Below the pieces are notes generated by a model. It was given only the letters and a program-made list of their open reading frames with translations, was not told where the DNA came from and searched no databases. A stretch of DNA of 7,185 nucleotides from Minisyncoccota bacterium (GTDB taxonomy: Bacteria > Patescibacteriota > Minisyncoccia > Minisyncoccales > Minisyncoccaceae): positions 1 to 7,185 of the forward strand of contig JAQTWS010000025.1 in NCBI GenBank assembly GCA_028689175.1, written 5' to 3'. Within the stretch, counting starts at the first letter, position 1; each line of letters begins with the position of its first letter. Shown in pieces: positions 1 to 5,741 of the stretch. The translations under genes were made by a program, and so were the position numbers.

Positions 1-569
1 TTGTTATAAAGTTTAGAATTTTTTCTATTTATATATTCAATCACTTTTCCCCTAACTGAATCTATTTTTAAATTGTTTTCTTTTGCAAAATTATTTATTT
101 TCCTTACAGCATCATCAATGTCTTTTTCATTTTCAACCATTATCTCGATCTCTGCGATATTGTAAGTAAAATCATCAAAATCAACAAAATCTAAATCAAT
201 TGAGAATATATTATTTTTATATTTTGTTCTAGTTGTTTTACACTTACAAAATGGAATATAATTATTTAAGGTAAGATCATTGATCAGACTTATTGATGAT
301 TTTTGAATATTAATTTTTTGTCGTATTTTGTCTTCATCTATTATTTCCTCATATTGATTAATAAAAGTATCATTTTCTTTTTTAAGAGGAATTTTTAATT
401 CAGCAGTACCGTCTCTAAAACGAAGCCAAAAGTCTTTTAAAGTTAAAGAGTAATCATTTTTATCATAATAGACATCTGTGAATATTTTATTTCCTAAAAA
501 TTGAGCATTTTTAATAATTCTTCTTTTTTCTTCTTCGTTTAAAATAAATTTCTTTTCTATTTCAATCAT
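1..569 (-). CDS. CYTH-domain phosphatase, thiamine triphosphatase-like (3' end beyond window)
   Basis: The frame opens at ATG 569 and stays open to the window edge, giving 189 visible residues. The N-terminus MIEIEKKF carries the CYTH signature ExExK (E3, E5, K7). Further tunnel residues follow in family order: WLRFRDG (R50, R52), ELKIP (K59), TTRTKY (R114, K116), SIDLDFVDF (D125, D127), AEIEIMVE (E140, E142) and a late SVRGKVIEYI (K175). This order and spacing resemble animal thiamine triphosphatase (HWLRRRE, ELKCP, RVDLDTADF, GEVEALV, KLIVYL) more than class IV adenylate cyclases. CYTH enzymes bind a triphosphate in a beta-barrel tunnel with Mg2+, so ThTPase or inorganic triphosphatase activity is likely; substrate is inferred. 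Little of the C-terminus should be missing. It lies 107 bp downstream of dnaN on the same strand. A TATAAT-like -10 at 613-618 has no good -35 partner. No Shine-Dalgarno is visible. Confidence 0.85.
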   Translation of the reverse strand, partial: MIEIEKKFILNEEEKRRIIKNAQFLGNKIFTDVYYDKNDYSLTLKDFWLRFRDGTAELKIPLKKENDTFINQYEEIIDEDKIRQKINIQKSSISLINDLTLNNYIPFCKCKTTRTKYKNNIFSIDLDFVDFDDFTYNIAEIEIMVENEKDIDDAVRKINNFAKENNLKIDSVRGKVIEYINRKNSKLYN

Positions 570-676
570 TTATTTTGTTAGCCGAATTTATTTTTATAGA
601 AACATTTTATAAATTATAATAAAAAATCAATCCCAAATTTTTTCAAAATTATCTTTAGATTTTTTACTTACGCTCT

Positions 677-1801
677 TTATATCTTAATCGGCATAACTAC
701 ATATATGTAATCAACGCCTTCCTCTGCTTTAATAACACCTGCACCAGAAGCTCCCTGTAATTCTAAAATAGCATTTTTAGTTTTAACACGACTAACTCCA
801 TCCAATATAAATTTGTAATTAAAAGAAATTTCTACAGGCTCTCCTTCTATTTTAGCTTCAAGAATTGAGCTGTTTTCTCCTAATTCTAAATCTTGACTTA
901 AAATTTCTAAATTTTTATCATCATTTTTAATTTTAATTTCATTGATCTTGCCAGCAAACAAACCCGCTAATTTAATTTGTTTAGTAAGGAAATCTTTATC
1001 AACTATAATTCTTGTTTTGTATTCTTTTGGAATAATTTCTTTATAAGCTGGATAATTTCCCTCAATTTGTCTTGAGATTAAATTAATTTCAGGATGATCA
1101 ACTTCATTTAAATTAGTTTCAAATAATATTTGAGATTCTGAATAATATATTTTAACTGATCCTGTATTTTCTTGGAGAATATTAATCACTTCTTTTGTTG
1201 TTTTTTGAGATAATATAAATTTAATTTCATCATTAAAAGAGTTCTTGTAATTACTTGATTGAAGAGTTCTTTCAACTAATCTAAAACTGTCTGTTGCAAC
1301 TAAATTAACCAAATCCTTTTTAAACACAAAATATATTCCTGATATTTCAGGTCTTATTTGAGACATACTTGCAATATCTACAACATCTATTAAACCATCC
1401 TTTAATTCTTGCGCATTAATTTCAATAAAATCTTCTTTTGAAAATTGTGGAATAATAGGAAAATCATCCGATGTATATCCCTTTATTTGAGTTCTAAAAG
1501 TTTTTGTTTTAATAAAAAGAGTGTCATTTTTATTTTCTATTTCTATCTTCTCATCAGAAATATTATTAATTACCTGAGTTAATATTTTTGCTGGAATTGT
1601 GATTTTTCCTTCTTCTTCTGTTTTACAAAGTCCCCACCATTCTATCCCTGTTTCAAGGTCGGTAGAGGATATTTTTAAAAAATTTGGTAAGGCTTCTATG
1701 AGCACATTATTTAAAATTGGCAAAGTTAAATTTTTTCCAGTTAATCTTTCCGTATAATTCAACCCTTTTTTTAGTTCGTGTGTTAAAATAGTTAGTTTCA
1801 T
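677..1801 (-). CDS. dnaN: DNA polymerase III beta subunit (sliding clamp)
   Basis: The product is a 374-residue clamp, close to the usual 365-380. It forms a ring-shaped dimer around DNA and tethers the replicative polymerase and other clamp-binding proteins. Evidence includes the N-terminal block NLTLPILNNVLIEA (about 24-37), the central domain with DLVNLVATDSFRLVE (about 162-176), and the C-terminal ending YIYVVMPIKI, matching the family ending around the peptide-binding pocket (VMPMRL in many bacteria). Three clamp domains of about 120 residues fit the length. The ATG start is 24 bp after the dnaA stop. The gap is pure A/T except for the dnaA end and shows no terminator or Shine-Dalgarno, so co-transcription with dnaA is likely. 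No frameshift or missing segment is seen. Confidence 0.97.
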   Translation of the reverse strand: MKLTILTHELKKGLNYTERLTGKNLTLPILNNVLIEALPNFLKISSTDLETGIEWWGLCKTEEEGKITIPAKILTQVINNISDEKIEIENKNDTLFIKTKTFRTQIKGYTSDDFPIIPQFSKEDFIEINAQELKDGLIDVVDIASMSQIRPEISGIYFVFKKDLVNLVATDSFRLVERTLQSSNYKNSFNDEIKFILSQKTTKEVINILQENTGSVKIYYSESQILFETNLNEVDHPEINLISRQIEGNYPAYKEIIPKEYKTRIIVDKDFLTKQIKLAGLFAGKINEIKIKNDDKNLEILSQDLELGENSSILEAKIEGEPVEISFNYKFILDGVSRVKTKNAILELQGASGAGVIKAEEGVDYIYVVMPIKI

Positions 1802-1825
1802 AATTTTAATAATTTTAAATTATTA

Positions 1826-3190
1826 TTATTCGCTATAAATTCTTTGAAGTATCATCTCAACTTCTTGACTAAATTTTTGATTTTCCTCATATTCTTTCTC
1901 AATAAGCGAGCAAGAATGCATAACAGTTGTGTGATCTTTTCCTCCAAATTTCCTTCCGATAGCAGAATAAGATAACTTTAATTCTTTTTTAAGCAAATAC
2001 ATTGATAATTGTCTTGGTCTTGAATATTCTTTTTTTCTTGAGGATATAAAAAGATTTTGATCTTCTAAATTGTAAAAATTAATAACTGCATTAACGATTT
2101 TTTCAGGAGTTGTTATTTTTGTTTTTACACTGATAATATTTTTTAATTGCTTTTTAATATCATCTAAAGTACAGAGTCTTTTATTAATTTTTTCAACAAT
2201 CAATATTTTATTTAATGCACCCTCCAACTCTCTTACATTTTTTTGAATATTTGAGGCAATAAATTCAAGCGCTTCAAAAGAAATGTTCAACCCCTTTTCC
2301 TCTGCTTTCTGTTTTAATATTGCAAGTCTAGTTTCAAAATCAGGCATACCAACATCTGCAATCATCCCTCCTTCAAATCTTGATCTTAATCTATCTGTTA
2401 GAGTAGGGATAGATCCTGGATGCTTATCAGATGACAATATTATTTGCTTATTGTTTTGATACAATACATTAAATATATGGAAGAACTCTTCTTGTGTTTT
2501 TGTTTTTCCTGATATGAATTGGATGTCATCAATAATCAAAACATCAATTGTTTTAAACTCTCTTTTAAGATCTTCTACCCTGTTTTCCCTAATACTATTA
2601 ACAACATCTGTTATTAATTTCTCAGCAGGAATATATCTTATTTTTTTTGAATAGTGTTTTTCCTTAATTTTATTACCTATGCCTTGTATTAGGTGTGTTT
2701 TTCCAAGACCAACCCCACCATATACAAAAAAAGGGTTATATGCCTCTCCTGGATTTTCAATAACAGCTTCGCCTGCGGCATAGGCCATTTCATTAAATGG
2801 TCCAACTATCAACTTGTTTAAATCGTATTTAGGATTTAGATTTGTTTCTTCATCTTTTTCAAATTCAGAAAAACCTAATTGCTCCTCATTGTTGTTTATC
2901 TTAACAGTATTATTTGAAAACATCTTTTTAGAAGGAGAAATTACATATTCAATATCTTTAATTGAAGAATCAACAGATTTGAGTATTCTCAATATGTCTG
3001 TTTTGTATTTTTGTTCAAGCCATTCTTTACTAAAAGAATTTGGAACGGAAACTGTAAGCACCCCTCCTGATAATTCTGAAATTTTTGTATTTGCAAACCA
3101 TGTTGCAAAATTTGCGGAGGATACGTTCAGTTTGATTTGCGCTAATACTGATTGCCAGATTTGTTCTTGAGTCATATTTTTAACTTGCAT
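1826..3190 (-). CDS. dnaA: Chromosomal replication initiator protein DnaA
   Basis: This 454-residue AAA+ initiator binds DnaA boxes and opens the origin. Domain I covers about 6-80 (EQIWQSVL, helicase/self-interaction) and a short Asn/Glu-rich linker about 85-118. Domain III has Walker A GGVGLGKTH (158-166), Walker B VLIIDDIQF (217-225), sensor 1 ILSSDKHP (251-258), arginine finger RLRSRFEGG (268-275) and sensor 2 NVRELEGALNKI (318-329). Domain IV ends with the DNA-binding signature GGKDHTTVMHSC (416-427); Lys replaces the usual Arg before DH, a conservative change. ATG 3190 is the outer limit of the gene. The second in-frame ATG at 3175 (MTQEQIWQ) is probably the real start, because the predicted -10 box lies at 3193-3198 and transcription would begin near 3186. 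No Shine-Dalgarno precedes either start. dnaN follows in the same transcript. Confidence 0.97.
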   Translation of the reverse strand: MQVKNMTQEQIWQSVLAQIKLNVSSANFATWFANTKISELSGGVLTVSVPNSFSKEWLEQKYKTDILRILKSVDSSIKDIEYVISPSKKMFSNNTVKINNNEEQLGFSEFEKDEETNLNPKYDLNKLIVGPFNEMAYAAGEAVIENPGEAYNPFFVYGGVGLGKTHLIQGIGNKIKEKHYSKKIRYIPAEKLITDVVNSIRENRVEDLKREFKTIDVLIIDDIQFISGKTKTQEEFFHIFNVLYQNNKQIILSSDKHPGSIPTLTDRLRSRFEGGMIADVGMPDFETRLAILKQKAEEKGLNISFEALEFIASNIQKNVRELEGALNKILIVEKINKRLCTLDDIKKQLKNIISVKTKITTPEKIVNAVINFYNLEDQNLFISSRKKEYSRPRQLSMYLLKKELKLSYSAIGRKFGGKDHTTVMHSCSLIEKEYEENQKFSQEVEMILQRIYSE

Positions 3191-3192
3191 AC

Positions 3193-3220
3193 ATTATAGT
3201 ACATGTGGAAAAATTTGCAA
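3193..3220 (-). promoter_or_regulatory. dnaA promoter with DnaA box in the spacer
   Basis: Read on the minus strand, TTGCAA (3215-3220, four of six to the -35 consensus) and TATAAT (3193-3198, perfect -10) are separated by 16 bp. A DnaA box TTTTCCACA (3204-3212) sits inside the spacer, so DnaA binding should block RNA polymerase. Autoregulation of dnaA is known in other bacteria; here it is inferred from the layout. The -10 lies 2 bp from ATG 3190. Confidence 0.65.
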
Positions 3221-3272
3221 AGACGTTGAAAAATAAAGGATTTATGAACCGATGTGTAAAACATGTGGATAA
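3204..3272 (-). other. oriC: DnaA-box cluster, probable oriC
   Basis: Three boxes read in the same direction on the minus strand. They are TTTTCCACA (3204-3212), TTTTACACA (3254-3262, weaker) and TTATCCACA (3264-3272, the perfect consensus). The first and third share the extended context ACATGTGGA on the plus strand and are exactly 60 bp apart. The second and third are separated by one base. A/T-rich DNA lies between and beside them (3209-3216, 3229-3244, 3281-3297) and could serve as the unwinding element. Position upstream of dnaA and the divergence of dnaA-dnaN from rpmH-rnpA support the origin call. Only three boxes are visible, fewer than in many characterised origins. Confidence 0.7.
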
Positions 3273-3940
3273 CTAGGGCAAAAATGTATAAAAAAAACAG
3301 GGAGAGCTTTACGCTTCTCCCTCTCCACCAAAACTGGTATGGCAGAATGAGCAATCTTTTCCTTCTTATGAGGAAACAGACCATGATCGCATCCTGGGAT
3401 GAGAATTCCTTGCCCCATCTTTGTGGGGACGGCGGATAGGCAAGGGACAACCAAATCGTCGCTTCCCCAAAGGCATATCGCCTCTTTGGGACATTCTCCA
3501 AGACTTTCAAGAAATTTGCTTCCTGGCATGATTTGGAAGAAGATCTTCACCTTGCAAATATATGCAAGGGGCGCGAGTAGCAAAAACTTTCGGCTGAACC
3601 CCTTGCTAGGAGTAGCAGCCAGAATCATTTCTTCAAATCTGTATCCCCAAAAATACAGTTGTCTAAGTATCAATCCTCCCAAACTATGCCCAACGGCAAC
3701 GATTGGGATCCCTGGGTTTTCATTTTTTACACGCTCAAGATCTTTTTTGACCTTGTCCGCATACTCCTCAACGGATTTCTTTGACCGGAATTTAGCGAAT
3801 TTACCACTAACTTCCAGATATTCAGCGATCTCAACTTTAATTCCGGGAATTTCTTCCAAGTGCTCTCGCAAAAGGCTAAAATTCTGATGAGGACTATTGC
3901 CTGACCATCCGGGAATCAAAAAATAGATCTTTTTTGCCAC
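3242..3940 (-). CDS. Alpha/beta-hydrolase (lipase/esterase-like)
   Basis: The frame gives 232 residues. An N-terminal strand and oxyanion loop FLIPGWSGN (7-15) are followed by the nucleophile elbow VGHSLGG with Ser86. The acid is in CLWGSDDLVVP (Asp161 or Asp162) and the histidine in IPGCDHGLFP (His186). The triad is therefore complete; the substrate (acyl ester, lipid or peptide) cannot be told. No signal peptide is obvious, so it is probably cytoplasmic. The start is GTG 3940, placed by a perfect GGAGG (3948-3952) seven bases upstream; an ATG two bases earlier is out of frame and soon stops. Base composition is far richer in G+C than the neighbours (57% over 3421-3480 against 25% over 2641-2700 in dnaA). 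With its own promoter and terminator it looks like an independent, possibly transferred gene. The last 25 or so residues are encoded across the terminator and DnaA boxes and may not be genuine. Confidence 0.85.
   Translation of the reverse strand: MAKKIYFLIPGWSGNSPHQNFSLLREHLEEIPGIKVEIAEYLEVSGKFAKFRSKKSVEEYADKVKKDLERVKNENPGIPIVAVGHSLGGLILRQLYFWGYRFEEMILAATPSKGFSRKFLLLAPLAYICKVKIFFQIMPGSKFLESLGECPKEAICLWGSDDLVVPCLSAVPTKMGQGILIPGCDHGLFPHKKEKIAHSAIPVLVEREKRKALPVFFIHFCPSYPHVLHIGS
3290..3321 (-). terminator. Rho-independent terminator of the hydrolase gene
   Basis: On the minus strand an eight-pair G+C-rich stem (3313-3321 pairing with 3300-3307, one bulged base) closes a five-base loop (3308-3312). 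After two bases it is followed by eight consecutive T (3297-3290). This is a textbook intrinsic terminator for leftward transcription. It separates the hydrolase transcript from the dnaA promoter. It lies inside the long hydrolase reading frame, over codons about 207-217. Confidence 0.8.
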
Positions 3941-3947
3941 ATCTATT

Positions 3948-3952
3948 CCTCC
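3948..3952 (-). promoter_or_regulatory. Strong Shine-Dalgarno (GGAGG) of the hydrolase
   Basis: GGAGG on the minus strand is seven bases from the GTG at 3940 and decides that start over the out-of-frame ATG at 3942. No other gene in the window has a comparable site at normal spacing. Confidence 0.85.
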
Positions 3953-3977
3953 ATAAACATTAAGAACTATGTCTATA

Positions 3978-4005
3978 ATTATATAATAAACTATGGTTAT
4001 GTCAA
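3978..4005 (-). promoter_or_regulatory. Consensus sigma70-type promoter of the hydrolase gene
   Basis: On the minus strand TTGACA (4000-4005) and TATAAT (3978-3983) are both perfect, with a 16-bp spacer. The predicted start near 3971 leaves a leader of about 30 nt containing the GGAGG ribosome binding site at 3948-3952. AACTATG occurs twice on the plus strand (3965-3971 and 3989-3995), 24 bp apart on either side of the -10, and might be a regulator site. This is the strongest promoter visible in the window. Confidence 0.85.
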
Positions 4006-4030
4006 TAGCTGGTTGCTACATTCTACAGTC

Positions 4031-4043
4031 TTGTACGATACAA
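4031..4043. repeat. Interrupted palindrome TTGTA-CGA-TACAA
   Basis: This perfect 5+3+5 inverted repeat lies 25 bp upstream of the -35 box of the hydrolase promoter. The position suits an activator or repressor site, but the repeat is short and no second copy was seen, so chance is possible. Confidence 0.3.
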
Positions 4044-4430
4044 CATGAGCCCGAAATGAAAATCGTTTTCCAATACAAAAGGAACATCAAATTAAGAAAG
4101 CTCCTCTTGTGAAAACGTGTAAATCAGACATTATTGTTGTATGAATATAACAATGAATGATGAACACATAATAAATATATCTCAAATTAGAGAATTTACA
4201 AAGGTCACAAACACATTAGACTCATCTAAGTAAAATATGTTTATGAAAATAACCTATCGCATAAAAGGTTTTACAAATACACACAACTCTACTTTAAAAC
4301 ATAGTATGATAACCAAGCGCTTTTCAAGTTTGATTGATATTCCCAAAGGAGACCTTTCCGATTTAACCTGTTTTAATTTGATCGCTTTCTCATAATCAGA
4401 AAGTGTAATATACTTATTCATAGAATAGAG

Positions 4431-4451
4431 TTGTTATTAAGTTTGTTATTA
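4431..4451 (+). repeat. Tandem pair of TTGTTATTA, 12-bp period
   Basis: The nine-base word TTGTTATTA occurs at 4431-4439 and 4443-4451, about one helical turn apart. It lies 57 bp upstream of the rpmH -35 box. It may be a protein-binding pair, but A/T richness makes chance copies fairly likely. Confidence 0.3.
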
Positions 4452-4507
4452 CCAAACACATCGTGACGCGTGTTTTTGTCCGAAATGTGCTTCAACTTGC
4501 CAAAAAA

Positions 4508-4536
4508 TTGACCAATTCAAATTTTTTTGCTATTGT
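4508..4536 (+). promoter_or_regulatory. Probable promoter of the rpmH-rnpA-yidC-jag operon
   Basis: TTGACC (4508-4513, five of six to consensus) and TATTGT (4531-4536, four of six) are spaced by 17 bp. The predicted start near 4543 leaves a leader of about 20 nt before rpmH. It is the only rightward promoter candidate seen ahead of the operon. Confidence 0.6.
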
Positions 4537-4562
4537 AATTTTATAAAATTAAATGAAAGGTT

Positions 4563-4697
4563 ATGAGTATTACATACAATCCAAAAAAGAAAAAAAGAGC
4601 ACGAACACACGGCTTTTTAGCTAGAAAAAGAAGTAAATCTGGCCTTGCTGTTTTAAAAAGAAGGAGATCAAAAGGCAGAGCAAGATTAACTGTTTAA
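4563..4697 (+). CDS. rpmH: 50S ribosomal protein bL34
   Basis: This 44-residue, very basic protein of the large ribosomal subunit has the usual family length. It shows the family pattern: [18 protein letters not shown] near the start, then a central [19 protein letters not shown] (26-44), matching the typical HGF and RRRxKGRxRL blocks. It begins MSITYNP where many bacteria have MKRTYQP. The ATG at 4563 is preceded by GAAAGG only two bases away, too close to be a normal Shine-Dalgarno. It is the first gene of the rightward operon, with rnpA 6 bp downstream, the neighbour pair found in most bacteria. Confidence 0.96.
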   Translation: MSITYNPKKKKRARTHGFLARKRSKSGLAVLKRRRSKGRARLTV

Positions 4698-4703
4698 TTT
4701 TTA

Positions 4704-5042
4704 ATGCTTAAAAAAGAAAACAGATTAACTAAAAAGAAAGATTTCGAAAGAGTTTACCAAAAAGGGAGAGGATTAAAAGCAGACTCTCTTTTTTTAAAAA
4801 TATTAGAGAATGATAAAAATTTTGTAAGAATTGGGATAGTGGTTTCTAAGAAGGTATCAAAAAAAGCAGTTCAAAGGAATAAAATCAAAAGAAGAATTAG
4901 AGAAATAGTAAGAAAAATAGACTTTAAGCCAGGATTTGATATAATACTAGTTGCTTATCCTAATATTAAAGATAAAAAATTTGATCAAATAGAAGAAGAA
5001 GTAAATTATTTATTTAAAAAAACAAAATGTTTGAATTCGTAG
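4704..5042 (+). CDS. rnpA: Ribonuclease P protein component
   Basis: The 112-residue basic protein cooperates with the RnpB RNA to remove 5' leaders from tRNA precursors. It opens with KKENRLTKKKDFERVYQKG (3-21), the typical start of the family. The RNR signature AVQRNKIKRRIRE lies at 55-67 and contacts the catalytic RNA. GFDIILVAYP (77-86) is the conserved late strand. Length is normal. The ATG follows rpmH by 6 bp with no Shine-Dalgarno. The final 16 bp overlap the start of yidC in another frame, suggesting coupled translation. The RNA partner rnpB is not in this window. Confidence 0.96.
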   Translation: MLKKENRLTKKKDFERVYQKGRGLKADSLFLKILENDKNFVRIGIVVSKKVSKKAVQRNKIKRRIREIVRKIDFKPGFDIILVAYPNIKDKKFDQIEEEVNYLFKKTKCLNS

Positions 5043-5737
5043 GGACTATATTTAATATATTTTTATACCAACCAATTTTTAATTTTTTAATATGGTTATA
5101 TATTATTTTAGGAAGTTTTGGGTTGGCGGTTTTAATATTGACAGTGATTATAAGATTGATATTATGTCCCCTTAATAATAAATCTTTAAAATCCCAGAAA
5201 GAGATCCAGGAGATTCAACCATTAGTTAAAGAAATACAAACAAAATATAAAACAGATACTCAAAAACAAGCAGAAGAACTTCTCAGGCTATATAGAGAAA
5301 AAGGATTCAATCCTTTTGCAGGATTTTGGTATATACTTCTTCAAATTCCTATTGTTATAGCAATTTATCAAGTTATTAAAAATATTGCTTCTGGTATAGA
5401 TATAGCAAAAAACTTATATCCTTTTATAAACTTTAGCGGATCAATTGAGCCAATGTTTTTGGGGATGAATTTGTCAGAGCCTCATATTGTTTTCGCTATG
5501 ATAGTAGCATTATCTCAATTTTTACAAATACGAACAATGCAACCAAAAGAAAAAAAAGAAATCAATAATATGGATCAAACCGAAAGATTGCAAAGTATGA
5601 TGCAAAAACAAATGATGATTATATTCCCTATTCTAACTTTTTTCGTATTAACACAATTACCCTCAGCTCTCGGATTGTACTGGCTTGTAATTACAATATT
5701 TACAATAATCCAACAAAAGATAATTTTAAAAAATTAA
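5027..5737 (+). CDS. yidC: Membrane protein insertase YidC/OxaI/SpoIIIJ family
   Basis: A 236-residue inner-membrane insertase of the short, Gram-positive-like type, without the large periplasmic domain of E. coli YidC. The first core helix FGLAVLILTVIIRLILCPL (31-49) carries the conserved groove Arg43. A charged cytoplasmic C1 hairpin follows (about 50-95, KSQKEIQEIQPLVKEIQTKY), then helices at about 98-118 (GFWYILLQIPIVIAIYQVI), 152-169, 196-209 and 213-231 (SALGLYWLVITIFTIIQQ). No cleavable signal peptide or lipobox is visible; Cys47 is inside the helix end, not a lipidation site. The start at 5027 overlaps rnpA by 16 bp and gives a full-length N-terminus. It inserts membrane proteins alone or with SecYEG. 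jag follows after 4 bp. Confidence 0.95.
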   Translation: MFEFVGTIFNIFLYQPIFNFLIWLYIILGSFGLAVLILTVIIRLILCPLNNKSLKSQKEIQEIQPLVKEIQTKYKTDTQKQAEELLRLYREKGFNPFAGFWYILLQIPIVIAIYQVIKNIASGIDIAKNLYPFINFSGSIEPMFLGMNLSEPHIVFAMIVALSQFLQIRTMQPKEKKEINNMDQTERLQSMMQKQMMIIFPILTFFVLTQLPSALGLYWLVITIFTIIQQKIILKN

Positions 5738-5741
5738 AGAT

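Larger units (their letters stand above)
4006..4507. other. Intergenic region without a convincing gene
   Basis: About 500 bp between the hydrolase promoter and the rpmH promoter. Only short frames without ribosome binding sites occur: 30 codons at 4141-4233 (+), 52 codons at 4237-4395 (+) and 55 codons at 4254-4421 (-, beginning MNKYITLSDYEKAIKLKQ). The last has a plausible bacterial composition at its N-terminus but becomes unusual after about residue 35; it could be a decayed gene fragment. No consensus DnaA box, tRNA or RNA gene was recognised. Composition is mixed (20% G+C over 4141-4200, 35% over 4321-4380). Confidence 0.5.

Noticed and set aside
1805..1830. A/T palindrome AATAATTT-T-AAATTATT between dnaA and dnaN
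   Set aside because: It has no G or C in the stem, so it would be unstable and is likely compositional rather than a terminator.
2814..3170. 118-codon plus-strand frame
   Set aside because: It lies opposite the well-supported dnaA N-terminal region, with no family motif or ribosome binding site.
3172..3510. 112-codon minus-strand frame overlapping hydrolase and dnaA
   Set aside because: It is an alternate frame of the hydrolase end, crosses the terminator and dnaA promoter, and resembles no family.
3399..3887. 162-codon plus-strand frame
   Set aside because: It is antisense to the hydrolase, whose triad, start site and promoter are clear; the translated protein shows no recognisable domain.
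4340..4357. Small hairpin AAAGG-AGA-CCTTT
   Set aside because: The five-pair stem has no T-run on either side and no relation to a gene end.
4141..4395. Two short plus-strand frames (30 and 52 codons)
   Set aside because: Neither has a ribosome binding site or a recognisable motif, and the second overlaps an equally weak minus-strand frame.
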